From the NCBI GenBank assembly GCA_030710605.1, contig CP092868.1, positions 31,065,363-31,129,362 of the forward strand: a DNA stretch of 64,000 nucleotides, written 5' to 3'. Of this stretch, positions 44,615-57,029 are shown one piece after another. The position numbers were made by a program, and so were the translations under genes. Source of the stretch: Cordylochernes scorpioides (taxonomy: Eukaryota; Arthropoda; Arachnida; Pseudoscorpiones; Chernetidae). The first letter of the stretch is position 1; every line of letters starts with the position of its first letter. The notes beneath the pieces are model-generated. The model worked only from the letters and a program-made list of their open reading frames with translations, did no database searches and was not told the origin of the DNA.

Positions 44615-45078
44615 CTACTGTAGAACCTCCCTGTAAAGGTCACCTAATTACAGAGTCAAAGTATCCTTTAAGAAGGTGTCCTCTTTCAGGAGAATTTCTA
44701 AATACACCTATCCCCCGATTTACACGGTACTTGTTTTACACGTTTTCGCTTTTACATGGTTTTTCCAAATAAGTTTTTTTTTGTTTTGTTTTTATCACAC
44801 TATACTAAATGCTACTGTGATTGAACACATGCGCTGTGTACACATCTCACGAGGAATCCCGAGCTTATGTGCTGACTACATATTTTAACCTGTCAATGCA
44901 TTTTATTTTTATTTCTGTGTACACCTATCCCCCGATTTACACGTTTTTCTCAGGAACATATCTACCGTGTAAATCGGGGGATAGGTGTACAGTAGAACCT
45001 CCCTGTAAAGGTCACCTAATTGCAGAGTCAAAGTGTCCTTTAAGAAGAGGTGTCCTCTTTCAGGAGAGTTTCTAAATA
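44615..45078. mobile_element. MITE J (44705-44987) between two copies of a half MITE A
   Basis: MITE J has ends CACCTATCCCCCGATTTACA and complement, TA-flanked, with a third internal copy of the end at about 44922. Either side carries the same ~88-bp MITE A half (GTAGAACCTCCCTGTAAAGG to TTTCTAAATA). The left arm has one half and no MITE J. Confidence 0.65.
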
Positions 45079-46373
45079 CAGTATAACCTAGTTAATTCAC
45101 CCACACAAATTCGACACTCTACCTTAATTCGACCATATTTTGATGTCCTGACCTCCGGTCTATCAAATAACAAACCGTAATTCGACAGTATCGATAATAC
45201 GACAGTTCCGATAGTTCCACCATTTTAAAATTTGAATTTCGACAGTTGAATGTCTTTTTACCTACAACTTAACCACTAAAAATTTATTACCACGGCAGAA
45301 GCGGCGACGATCGGCGGGCGCCGATAGGATCGCGCCTGCGCACTTTTGGTTTCTGTTAGTTTAAGTTTCACTTTGCAGTGCCGTTGCGCAATGTCGTAAG
45401 TGTTATTGTTTTATTTTTTTTCCAAGTGGGAATTTAGGCTTTGTGCTCTAATTAATAATATTATTTTCTTTTTAATTTTCATCATTGAAATATTTTAGTT
45501 ATTTTAAAATTTACAAATAATTTTCTTTTAAATAAATAAATCTTCAATAAAATGTAGCCACAATGATTATGATAACATTTTATTTCAATATTCCATCTCC
45601 GTGTTATTATAAAAGATTTAAACATAAAATCAATAACACCTGCAGCAGCAGTGGATGCCTTTAATACATTAAAAACTCTTTGTTTTTTTTAAACACATTC
45701 CAGAGGAATAAAGACATGCATGTTTTTTTTTTTTAAAAGAGCATCTGGAATACATCCTGAATAGGATTTCAGTGCAAAAACTGACATCTATAAAGGAATT
45801 TTCAAAAAGATCTTCATGATTATTTTTAAATTTTCTTTTTATTTTCCATATTTATTTCCTTTCAACTGCTATATTCTTCAATTAGAATAAAATATTATTT
45901 GTAATTATTTATGTTTCAAAAATATGTATTATTGCCATTTTGTCCCTGATACTAAAAGTTAATCATGAAAATAAAAAAATAAATACAAAAAAAGTACACA
46001 CACAATGGTTTCAATTAATATCATTAATTTATATTACAAATCATAAAAGAAAATAAGACCTAATCCAAATAATTTATTAGTGTGTGACGTTTCGGCAACA
46101 ACATTGTCACCATCATCAGACAAAAAAAGCATTTATTCTTTTGTCTGATGATGGTGACAATGTTGTTGCCGAAACGTCACACACTAATAAATTATTTGGA
46201 TTAGGTCTTATTTTCTTTTATTATAATCTATAATCCAAAGTGTGCTTTATCATATTACAAATCAATTTTTTTTAAATATTATTTTAGTGAGTTAGATGAT
46301 TAGCTAATCATCTAACCTTAATTCAACTGAAAGCTCTGATCCCTTGGGGTGTTGAATTAAAGAGGTTTGACTG
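45079..46373. mobile_element. Element C (right arm)
   Basis: Counterpart of 3575-4653, with an F element inserted at 46044. Same G+C-rich patch at about 45295-45350. Confidence 0.65.
46044..46251. mobile_element. Family F element, cleanest copy, 13-bp TSD and empty site
   Basis: ATATTACAAATCA is exact at 46031-46043 and 46252-46264. The left arm has the unoccupied site (about 3700-3716). Near-perfect palindrome. Minus-strand core 46086-46119 and plus-strand core 46145-46178 both have CTGATGA, stem II GGTGACA/TGTTGCC (with a G-T wobble) and GAAACGTC, then ACACACTA. The tail AATCTATAATCC to GTGCTTTATC is on one side only. Confidence 0.8.
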
Positions 46374-46673
46374 TAGTAAAAAATGGTAATTTTACAAATG
46401 AAAACTGTGTAGAGAGGTGTCCTCTAGCATGAGTGTCCTCTCGTGGAGGTTCTATTGTACATTAGTCTTCCCATGAGAGACCATAGCCTAAACACATGGA
46501 TAAATGCAGTCTCTCCTGGAGATGGTCTTTAATCAGAAACTCTGTTTCAGCTGAAAGGCTCCTCATGACTTGGTCTGACATGATAAGGTCTAGCCATGTT
46601 TTTATGCTGTAGTCTGCTCAGGGAAGCCTACTGTGTACTCTTTTGTGGTTCAAGACTTAAGAAATGAATGATA

Positions 46674-46905
46674 AACACAAGGTGTAAGACCAAATTCAAA
46701 TAAATAAATAGTGTGTGACACATTGTTACCGAAACGTCACACACTATTTATTTATTTGGATTTGGTCTTATTACCTTGTGTTTACCTGATTGACTGTATT
46801 GACTCGTCCATTGAGGAGCTTTACTCCTCCCCGGCAGACACCATCAACAAGCTCTACAAGCTTGATACCCTAATATGATTGAGTAGAGATAAGAAAGAAG
46901 AAGAA
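46674..46905. mobile_element. Short F element followed by a LINE 3' end
   Basis: F arms at 46674-46787 with a deleted centre; then a plus-strand DTLI LINE tail ending GAGATAAGAAAGAAGAAGAAG. Confidence 0.5.
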
Positions 46906-47109
46906 GAGATATTGTGTTTATAATCTATAATCCAAATTGTGCCTTATCGAAATGAATGATAGTTACTTCACTGTTCAAAATGATGTAAAAACACATTCTT
47001 GATGTTCAGACCACTTACTAAATTATTCTTTGTTAAGGTACAATTTAGATTATAGATTAGAACTACAAGGTAATAAGACCACATCCAAATTAATAGTGTG
47101 TGACATTTC

Positions 47110-47290
47110 AGCAATGGAAAAATTAATGGGAGAGCCTGGCTCATCAGTAGTTTCACCAGTTTAAACCGCTGTGAGGGTTCACCACCGATGAACTAGGCTC
47201 TCCCATTAATTTTTCCATTGCAGTAAAGGCAGTAGAAATTGTTTATTTTTAAAAAGAATCATTCGCGCGCGTCTATAATAGTTTTGAAGT
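47110..47290. mobile_element. Family G palindrome, truncated
   Basis: CAATGGAAAAATTAATGGG on both sides of a loop; the low-coordinate arm is cut and joined to F-like GTGTGTGACATTTCAG. Confidence 0.55.
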
Positions 47291-47530
47291 TTGAAAACAG
47301 ATGGTCCGCTAATGTATCATATTTATCTCCTCTTCTCAGCAATACACCTGGTGGAAGTAATTGTAAGTTGGAATGATATCATAACAAGACAGTTTCCTAC
47401 TTTCTATCAATATATTCCCTTGTTTTCATCTTTTAAATGAAAGGTCAGTAACAAGAAAGCAGTCCTTCCAAGTATAACAACATCCCTTCACACTGATGTA
47501 AAACATTTGTTCTCTTTTCAGTTAGAATTA

Positions 47531-47804
47531 CACCCATACCTCGCTTTGCGTCGGGGTTACGTTCCAAAAAAACACGACGCAAATTGAAACGACGCAAAGT
47601 GAAAATATGTGAAGGCGCAATAAAAAACAATGGTGTTGCCATATTTTAGGAAAAAAAATTAAAAAAAAAAAAATTAAAGACTTGAATCCAAAACAACACA
47701 ACTTCAAAAATCTAACAACGCACAGTGAAAATCAGTAAAAATTAAGCAGCGAAGCAACTTTGAAAAAAACGCAAAACGAAACGACGCAAAGCGAGGTATT
47801 GGTG
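47531..47804. mobile_element. MITE E (right arm)
   Basis: Counterpart of 1585-1857. Confidence 0.75.
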
Positions 47805-48740
47805 TATGTTTGACAGATCAAATTGATATCCTAACCTGAATAGTCTTTAGACTAATACAGTGATGTCTGTATTATAAAAATGATTTATTTTGATTAAATT
47901 TTTCTTTCATTAAACTACTTAAGATACGAAAATTGCTTTGTAAAATATTCGTCAATGACATTTAGCACCATTTCCCTCATGAAACCCTGTTCTGAACAAT
48001 TCTATTGGGTCACCCATTCTATTTACCAAGAAGTGATTTTCGTAAAATTATTCAAATCACGGTAAAATATTTAATAATAATATAAAATATTTGTGTTTTA
48101 TTTATCGTGTAATATACTTATTGCGATGAAATTATTTTTATTTTACACTAATTTAATATGCCTCTCTAGTAAGAAATATTTAAGAAAATGTATTTGTAAA
48201 TCCACATGGTCAAAAAGCAACTACATTAATATATTATATATAATTTCTTCGCTTACTTATGATCAAATGATCAAATTGTCCATCATCCTTTGTGACATTT
48301 GCCTTCATCTTTTGTTTTTAAAATGTGTGTGTGTATACACACAATATTTTAAAATATTCTAAAATGCTTTTCCGAAAAACAAAAATTACGCTTCAAAACA
48401 TTTTTAATTTTAGTCAAATTGTTTTTACAGATTAAAAGTTTGATAAATTTTAATTAAAGCTGGATTTTCATTGATAATATAACATTTATTAATAGAAAAT
48501 TTCAAAAATAAAATATATTTATAAGTCTATTGAATTTATTTATTTATGATTAATCAATTTTTTTTAAATAGTGGGACAAAACTAGCCAAATAAAGTATAT
48601 AAATTTAAGATAAGACTTAAAAATATAGAATATATTTAATGTTCTTTTATATATAGTCCGATAATAAGTGCCTAATTTGTCTTAATATCTCTATAGGTTA
48701 ATATATATAAGGATGTGAGAAAATAAATAAATAAGGTCAA

Positions 48741-49030
48741 GTGTTGGTATTAAAATCAAAAAGGCATATCCTAACCACGAGCACATGAGCTTTTTAGATG
48801 GCAGAGTCATATGCCTTAAGGCATATGCCTTATATGCCTTTTTAGATTTTAATTAGATTATTAATTAATCAGATAATTAAATAGAAAGGGGGGTGGGTGT
48901 TGGGCAAATATCAGGGAACAGGCTAAATCAAAGTTTAGTTGATTTCTGTTCTACTAGATGGCGCTCTGACATATAAAAAACTTAAGTGCTCATAGTCAGG
49001 ATGTGTCTTTTTTGATTTTAATACCAACAC
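48741..49030. mobile_element. Small MITE at the outer edge of the right arm
   Basis: Ends GTGTTGGTATTAAAATCAAA and the complement (TTTTGATTTTAATACCAACAC) bound ~290 bp with an inner CTTAAGGCATATGCCTTA palindrome. Inverted-repeat homology with 634 stops 9 bases into its terminal repeat. Confidence 0.6.
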
Positions 49031-49667
49031 CTGGCTTTTTATTATATGTATATCGTATATTTTAAACTGCATGGCACTTTTAGTATATATCACATATCTT
49101 CCAATTAGTTAGAGCCTTATAAGATCCTACTCTTCTATTAAAATGTACACCTTTTCTATTTGCTACCACCCCCATATTTTGAATATATGCTATATCTTTA
49201 TTAATATAACCTGTACCCCTTATTTGTATATAAACTAAAATTGGTGACGTCAAAATAAAGATCCAAAGAGAGAGCGGTCAGCTGGTAGCAGGGACAGAGG
49301 GGTGGAAAAAGGCAACGCCCAGCCCATGTGGGGTCCCGAGGGACATTTTTATAGACGACCCCTGAAAAACAGGAGAGCTTTTGGCGGGGGTCAGCAGCAG
49401 ATGTTCTAGGAGGTGTCTCTTGGCAGACGGCTTCTGTCTAACACACACTCTCTCTCTCCATGTCTCGGTGATAAGCATCCAAGTTTGTGTCATGGCCTCT
49501 ACCTCTGTCCCGTGGGCTGTCCCTGATCCCTCTCTGTGCTAATATCTAGCCCTGCCTCTGCTTCTTGTTGTCCGCGTATGGAAAGAACATCAACACTCGC
49601 CTCACATACACGACTGCCAGTTCATCCATTCGTTGGCACATTTGCAACAATATTACATATATATATA
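49031..49667. other. No gene seen
   Basis: A G+C-richer segment (49260-49560) with short open frames and no recognised motif. Confidence 0.35.
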
Positions 49668-51072
49668 CACTGCATAACATTGAAACTGAAACACCAAGAA
49701 AGAGAGGCCAGAAAGTGTTTAAACTTAGCAAACAAAGAGAGGTAGGAATAAACAATAAGTGATCTTATTTCAAAATGATAGATATAATACAGAGAGAGAA
49801 GGTCGTTGAGTCAGTAGCAAGTAGACCACCGCGGAAGGCGATGCACGCAGCAAAACGTTTAGGTAGAGAATCAATCAGACTACGATGGCGTCCTGAGGGA
49901 TGGCTCTCCATTCCCTTTTAACCATTTGCCACAGTCTTCTGAACGCGGCTGAGGTAAGGCGTGCAAACGGCGTCCAATAATGTCCCAGACGTGCTCGATT
50001 GGTGAGGGGTCTGGAGAGTAGGTGGCCAAGTAAGCATATGTACATCTTGCAGAGTTTGTTGGCTAATGCGAGCAGTATGCAGTGGGTGTTATCCTTCTGA
50101 TAAAGTGCATTTGGTACCCCCTGAAGGTAGGGGGAGTGTCACTGGTCGCAGCACATCTTCAACTATCGCTGAATCGTTGGGCCGTCATAGTTATCTAAAT
50201 ACGAACCAAAGGTGACCTGGTATCATACGCGATTGCGTCCCAAACCATAATTCCGCCTTGTCGCGCGGTGGGGCGTTCCACAAAATCTGCTGGATTGGAC
50301 TTTTCTCCACGTCGACGCCGCACGCGTACATGGCTACTATCACTGGACAAACAGAAGCGTGACTCATCTGACAACACGACCCTGTGCCATTCCGTCATCC
50401 ACGTCGATCTAGAGTCGGCACCATTCCAAACGTTGGCGTCTTTTCAATGGGGTCAATGGCAGTCTTCTTACCAGACGAAATGAATGCAACCAATCGACAG
50501 AAAATTGTTCTGGTTGAGATGGAATGAGCTAGAGTGTCTTGCACATTTTGCAGAATGGAGGTACAAGTTACATGTAGGTCCGCCACTGCTTGTCGAAGGA
50601 TACGCCGATTCATGCGTGCTGACGTCACTCTCGCTGCACAGGCATTCCTATAAATTATCTCATTTCCTTTTACCAACCATCTTCTCCACAGTCGGTGCAG
50701 CGTGGACGTACCCAGGTGTATGTCAGCTGCGATTTGATGTATGAACCTCCCTTTTTCAGTCAGATCACCATGCCTTTCGTAAAACATCTGTCTGCTGGAA
50801 CTGCCTCCGCTGACGACGGCCTGGCATTATTTGCTATTACACGTGTCTTTTTAAAACAAGAACAAAATTTCTACGATGATTTTACTTAAAGAAATAACGG
50901 AATAAATACTGTCATTTCTGCAAGTTCCTTCCCTTATATCTTAATCCACATGCGTACAAGAGCTGCGCATTTCACATCATTTGCATAACTCGGTGAGACG
51001 CGTCTACCTTGAAATTTATATAATCTTCCGGCCCTCTCTTTCTTGGTGTTCCATTTTTAATGTCGTGCAGTG
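49668..51072 (-). mobile_element. Tc1-like transposon
   Basis: Ends CACTGCATAACATTGAAAC and complement of CACTGCACGACATT, followed in both by ACACCAAGAAAGAGAG, with TA on each side. Length 1405 bp, typical for Tc1 elements. It contains a broken transposase. Confidence 0.85.
50195..50787 (-). pseudogene. Tc1-like transposase, frameshifted
   Basis: The first frame (50787-50395) carries the paired helix-turn-helix DNA-binding region (IAADIHLGTSTLHRLWRRW, then RRILRQAVADLH). The second (50398-50195) carries the catalytic-core block WHRVVLSDESRFCL (an Asp of the DDE/D triad), VRVRRRRGE and GGIMVWDAI. The frames meet at about 50396, where a shift separates them; the C-terminal DNARPH region and last acid are decayed between 50195 and 49900. 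Inactive. Confidence 0.85.
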
Positions 51073-51094
51073 TATATATATACTGGCAGACATT

Positions 51095-51420
51095 ACACGT
51101 GTGTATGTCAAAAAAGACCCTACCTACCTTCACTGTTCTGAAGAGCTACAGAGAGTTGATCATCTCTTCAGCCTTTTGTTTGGCATTCCTGAGAAATAGG
51201 ATACAATCAACTAACCTGTTTGGAATGACCCACCTCAACCCTACATCTATGGCCAGCCTTCCAAAGTTAACCTCAGCATGGAACTTCCTCGTCAACTGGT
51301 TCAACTCAGCAATCAAAACAGGGTGGAGTAAAAGCGCTTTGAACTAGTCCATACTGGTGAATTGGACTTCCCTGGGTAGTTGGCGTTCTGCGTTTCAGAA
51401 TCTGGATTATAAATATCTTT
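51095..51420 (+). other. Coding-like remnant and a repeat shared with the PAOX intron
   Basis: An open segment to 51345 (TSAWNFLVNWFNSAIKTGWS) is not identified. At about 51368-51415, CCTGGGTAGTTGGCGTTCTG and TATAAATATCTTTC match the complement of 21650-21700, showing that the sequence upstream of the PAOX exon is a dispersed repeat. Confidence 0.4.
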
Positions 51421-53873
51421 CTATCATAATTCTAAGGTGGTTTCATAAAGAATCCTGAGAATTTTATGATTTCTTCCTCCTTTTAGGTAATGGACATTCG
51501 CTGGAAAAAATTCAAGTCTCAACTCCCAGCAGTTTCAAGGTGAAATCGTTGAAATTGGGCATCGCATACAGCATTTTTAAAATTCGTACTTATCCATATC
51601 AAGAAATTATATATCTTCTTCATTGAAAAAAAACAAAACAATTTCATTATCTAAAATGAGATCCAATAAAAATAATTAAAATAAATACATTCTATCATGA
51701 GTGGAAAAGAGGATATCATAAAGGATAACATTATGACAAAGAAATAATTTGTGTTGAAGTTTAAGACTCTCAATCAAGGAAAAGATTTTTATTTAATACA
51801 GTATAAAGCAAGATGTTAGAATAGCAATAAAGGCATAAAAGAAAAAAAATTAACTATAAGAAGGAAGAATTTACAAACATGCTTCTTTCAGCGCCTCCAT
51901 GAGTGTTGATTTGTCAGTCACTCCTTCCAAACTCTTTGAATCCTTTCCAACATTTGATTTTTTTTTGGATAACTAATTAATACTTTATCTTGAAGATAGA
52001 GGTTGTCTGGCCGGCATTCAAATTTCTGTAAAAAAATTGTACTAAATTCGAAAAATCGCGTGAGAACGCCCTTGCAATCTCAGAACAATTTTGAACGCCT
52101 TGCCAAATGTTTTATTTTTATTTATTTCAAACGCTGAGAAAAATAAAATTTTAACTGGCCGAAAAGTCTATTTTTTTTTACAGAAAAAATAATTAAAGTT
52201 TTGATAAATTAATTAACAATTTGATAGCTAATTTTAATTATTTAATTACTGGAACATTAACACGTTATGAACAGCCGAAGCTGAACAAGTTCATCAAATG
52301 TTTTCATTGTAAGTGCATGTCTTCTTAGTAAGTAAAAAAATATATTAGTAAATATAAATAGAGTCGCGGCGCCTTGAGCTTTTTTTTTTTTTGTAATTTG
52401 TCGAAATCAAGACTTCTGTGATAATGAAAACAGAGCAATACTACTGGATGAGGATAATCCAAGAATTTTGAAGCCTTCTTTAATCGTGGTATTTGGAATC
52501 CTAAAAAAAAAAAAAGAAACAAATATATTATTCATAGAAAAAATGGTCAATTGAATTTTTATTTTCTAATAATCTGTTTTGAGAGCTCTTATCTAAAAAG
52601 AGTTAAATAATTTGATCGTTTCCAAAAGTAAAAGATAGTTTGCTGGATAAAGCTGGGCTTTGCTTTCCATCAACTATATAAAAGAAACGCATTGCCAGTA
52701 AATTTATTTGTGTAAAATTTTAACGATAGATGGCAATTAAATTTAATTTACTAATATATATATATAGTTTGTGTTGAACCGAAATATAATTTTTCTAATT
52801 GAAATTTTTAATGATGCACGTTTGAATTAAAGGTAAGTTAATTTTTTTATTTGCTTTATGAAAATATGTTTAAAATATTTGTTTACATTCCTTATTGAAG
52901 CGAAGTGTTCAAAATTTTTAGATAAAATATTCCAGCGAAAACATGTTGGGACTCAAAGGTAAGTTTTTATTATTTCTTTTATATACGCTTTCTTGAATAT
53001 TTAGTAAAACACACACATTTTAAGAGAGTTTTCGACATTTGGCCCAAAACCGAGACTAAGTCTCTCATTGGTCGTGACGTCAGTGTGACGCTCAATGTAA
53101 ACAAAGGATATGATTGATTCTTTTTCACGTCACTACCTCGGGTATTGTCTGATTGGCTGGATGGTTCCAACTCATCGATATAGAATTTTTTAAAAATAAA
53201 AATAATTGAAATACCTTTTGTTACTTTAATATTTATAAAGGCCGTTTTTTTCCTATTTAATATTATCTCCAGAATGTATTTTTAATTTTTATATCTCCAG
53301 AATTTTTTTCAAATTTTTATATTGGTGTAATGTTCTCAAACGTAAACAAAGAAATAGGGACAAAGTTAGGGAGACACCGTAACATACAATTAAAAATAAA
53401 AAAGTACTTATATGCTTACGTAAGCTAAAGCATACAATAAAATTAAATATATGTGTTTTAATTTTAATAATTTTAATAAATGCACGTGTTTTAATTTTAA
53501 TATATTTTTATATATGCACACAATGACAAAAATATTTAAGATTGCAAATGCATACAAACGTGTTTTAAATTTTATTTAATAAAAATCTAAGCTGACAAAT
53601 GCTTACGTAAGCTAAAGCATAAAATAATATTAATTAAACGTGTTTTAATTTTAATATATTTTTATATATTAAAAGCCTAGGCATACAATTATACAATAAA
53701 TACAATTATATGAACATAATCGTTAAAAAAAATAACAGATAAAAAAAATGACAGATACATTTAAAAAAAAAATTATTATTCAGTGGGCCGAATTTTCATT
53801 TATTCTTTTCAACTGAAAAAAAAAAAAAAGGTTATTCGAAGAGTTAATATAGACAAAATAACTACTCACCTAA
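51421..53873. other. Gene-poor AT-rich stretch
   Basis: No supportable gene. From 53220 on it holds repeated GCTTACGTAAGCTAAAGCAT words (53416, 53601), which recur on the other side of the Merlin array at 61685 and 62755. Confidence 0.5.
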
Positions 53874-54758
53874 CTAGCCAGGGTATATCTTTCTTATATC
53901 CTTGAAAAATTGTTTAATGAGCAGTTGTTGGCTGTTTTTATTTGTTCTTGGATCCACATAATGCTTCCTTCTCCACCAATACTCCGAAAGATAAAATTCA
54001 AGAGAATCTTTTACTTTCCTTTTCCCCACGTGTAATTTTTTTGCTGCGCCCCAGGTGGCCTCGATATTATTCGTATGTGCTCCCGTTTCCGGGTCTTTAA
54101 AATGTAGTTTGTGGTTAACCACAAGGTGGTCGAAACCTTCTTGATCCAGCTTGTAGTAGGATCGAAACCCATCCGAAATAATGGTGGTGCCAGGCAAAAC
54201 CTATTTTTTTATAACCGCAATGAGAGTACGGGCCCTACGGTCGGCGACCACCTGGAAAAAAAAATCTTTTGTTTCCACGTCTACACCGCCAAAAACCCAA
54301 TGTCCTTCGGAAGTTTTGGCACAGTGATTTTTAGTTTTCTTATTGTGGCCAAACAGGCTCTCGTCTATTTGCACCTGTTTGCCTTTACCACCAATTTTCG
54401 GAGGGTCGTCCAGATATAGAAGGTAGCAAACCTCCCTGCAGAAGTTAACCCAGTGCGTTACTGCGTCATCAGATACCCCAGACTGCTCTGCAATGGTCTT
54501 TATATCAATCTTTACCACCCACAGTGCAGTCATTGTTATAATTTGGTGGAGTTTTAAGGTCGATTTCTCAAACCAAGTTCCGCATCGCAAACTTGTTCTA
54601 ATACTATGCACTCCAATTTTTTTAGATGTGCTTCTACATCGCCATACTACATGATCTGTGTTTGTATAGGATTTCAGTTCCATATCTCTGCCACAGTGCG
54701 GGCATGTCCTCCACATAATGCTTCCTTCTCCACCAATACTCCGAAAGATAAAATTCAA
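53874..54758 (-). pseudogene. Merlin transposase unit 1, with the authentic C-terminus
   Basis: Only this unit continues past WWRRKHYV to DPRTNKNSQQLLIKQFFKDI and a stop. The order is zinc ribbon (TCPHCGRDMEL), helix-turn-helix (IAEQSGVSDDAVTHW), then QIDESLFGH, SDGFRSYY and NNIEATWG, the three acids of a DDE nuclease of IS1595/Merlin type. One in-frame TAG at 54201-54203 replaces a Tyr codon; otherwise open. The initiator Met lies in fused sequence, so the true N-terminus is unknown. Confidence 0.85.
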
Positions 54759-55517
54759 GAGAATCTTTTACTTTCCTTTTCCCCCACGTGTAATTTTTTT
54801 GCTGCGCCCCAGGTGGCCTCGATATTATTCGTATGTGCTCCCGTTTCCGGGTCTTTAAAATGTAGTTTGTGGTTAACCACAAGGTGGTTGAAACCTTCTT
54901 GATCCAGCTTGTAGTAGGATCGAAACCCATCCGAAATAATGGTGGTGCCAGGCAAAACCTATTTTTTTATAACCGCAATGAGAGTACGGGCCCTACGGTC
55001 GGCGACCACCTGAAAAAAAAAAATCTTTTGTTTCCACGTCTACACCGCCAAAAACCCAATGTCCTAAGGCAGTTTTGGCACAGTGATTTTTAGTTTTCTT
55101 ATTGTGGCCAAACAGGCTCTCGTCTATTTGCACCTGTTTGCCTTTACCACCAATTTTCGGAGGGTCGTCCAGATATAGAAGGTAGCAAACCTCCCTGCAG
55201 AAGTTAACCCAGTGCGTTACTGCGTCATCAGATACCCCAGACTGCTCTGCAATGGTCTTTATATCAATCTTTACCACCCACAGTGCAGTCATTGTTATAA
55301 TTTGGTGGAGTTTTAAGGTCGATTTCTCAAACAAAGTTCCGCATCGCAAACTTGTTCTAATACTATGCACTCCAATTTTTTTAGATGTGCTTCTACATCG
55401 CCATACTACATGATCTGTGTTTGTATAGGATTTCAGTTCCATATCTCTGCCACAGTGCGGGCATGTCCTCCACATAATGCTTCCTTCTCCACCAATACTC
55501 CGAAAGATAAAATTCAA
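54711..55517 (-). pseudogene. Merlin unit 2
   Basis: Carries TAG at the Tyr codon, a longer A run near 55013 and a five-C run at 54780, each shifting the frame; the N-terminal half is open for 174 codons. Confidence 0.85.
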
Positions 55518-56273
55518 GAGAATCTTTTACTTTCCTTTTCCCCACGTGTAATTTTTTTGCTGCGCCCCAGGTGGCCTCGATATTATTCGTATGTGCTCCC
55601 GTTTCCGGGTCTTTAAAATGTAGTTTGTGGTTAACCACAAGGTGGTCGAAACCTTCTTGATCCAGCTTGTAGTAGGATCGAAACCCATCCGAAATAATGG
55701 TGGTGCCAGGCAAAACCTATTTTTTTATAACCGCAATGAGAGTACGGCCCTACGGTCGGCGACCACCTGGAAAAAAAAATCTTTTGTTTCCACGTCTACA
55801 CCGCCAAAAACCCAATGTCCTTCGGCAGTTTTGGCACAGTGATTTTTAGTTTTCTTATTGTGGCCAAACAGGCTCTCGTCTATTTGCACCTGTTTGCCTT
55901 TACCACCAATTTTCGGAGGGTTGTCCAGATATAGAAGGCAGCAAACCTCCCTGCAGAAGTTAACCCAGTGCGTTACTGCGTCATCAGATACCCCAGACTG
56001 CTCTGCAATGGTCTTTATATCAATCTTTACCACCCACAGTGCAGTCATTGTTATAATTTGGTGGAGTTTTAAGGTCGATTTCTCAAACCAAGTTCCGCAT
56101 CGCAAACTTGTTCTAATACTATGCACTCCAATTTTTTTAGATATGCTTCTACATCGCCATACTACATGATCTGTGTTTGTATAGGATTTCAGTTCCATAT
56201 CTCTGCCACAGTGCGGGCATGTCCTCCACATAATGCTTCCTTCTCTACCAATACTCCGAAAGATAAAATTCAA
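55470..56273 (-). pseudogene. Merlin unit 3
   Basis: One G is missing in the ACGGGCCC word near 55746, plus TAG at the Tyr codon; the C-terminal half (55393-55713) is open. Confidence 0.85.
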
Positions 56274-57029
56274 GAGAATCTTTTACTTTCCTTTTCCCCA
56301 CGTGTAATTTTTTTGCTGCCCCCCAGGTGGCCTCGATATTATTCGTATGTGCTCCCGTTTCCGGGTCTTTAAAATGTAGTTTGTGGTTAACCACAAGGTG
56401 GTCGAAACCTTCTTGATCCAGCTTGTAGTAGGATCGAAACCCATCCGAAATAATGGTGGTGCCAGGCAAAACATATTTTTTTATAACCGCAATGAGAGTA
56501 CGGGCCCTACGGTCGGCGACCACCTGGAAAAAAAATCTTTTGTTTCCACGTCTACACCGCCAAAAACCCAATGTCCTTCGGCAGTTTTGGCACAGTGATT
56601 TTTAGTTTTCTTATTGTGGCCAAACAGGCTCTCGTCTATTTGCACCTGTTTGCCTTTACCACCAATTTTCGGAGGGTCGTCCAGATATAGAAGGTAGCAA
56701 ACCTCCCTGCAGAAGTTAACCCAGTGCGTTACTGCGTCATCAGATTCCCCAGACTGCTCTGCAATGGTCTTTATATCAATCTTTACCACCCACAGTGCAG
56801 TCATTGTTATAATTTGGTGGAGTTTTAAAGTCGATTTCTCAAACCAAGTTCCGCATCGCAAACTTGTTCTAATACTATGCACTCCAATTTTTTTAGATGT
56901 GCTTCTACATCGCCATACTACATGATCTGTGTTTGTATAGGATTTCAGTTCCATATCTCTGCCACAGAGCGGGCATGTCCTCCACATAATGCTTCCTTCT
57001 CCACCAATACTCCGAAAGATAAAACTCAA
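56226..57029 (-). pseudogene. Merlin unit 4
   Basis: Tyr codon intact (TAT); a shortened A run near 56530 shifts the frame. A zinc-ribbon His is changed (CPLCGRDMEL). Confidence 0.85.

Larger units (their letters stand above)
41276..48749. repeat. Right arm of the ~7-kb inverted repeat
   Basis: Reverse complement of 634-7322. Extra here: LINE fragment (41430-41741), retrocopy-like insert (43187-43506), tandem 104-bp units (44047-44400), MITE J (44705-44987) and F element (46044-46251). Missing here: the 2346-2700 segment with MITE A. Confidence 0.9.

Noticed and set aside
54111..54419. Plus-strand frames repeated in each Merlin unit
   Set aside because: Antisense of the transposase catalytic domain, repeated with the array.
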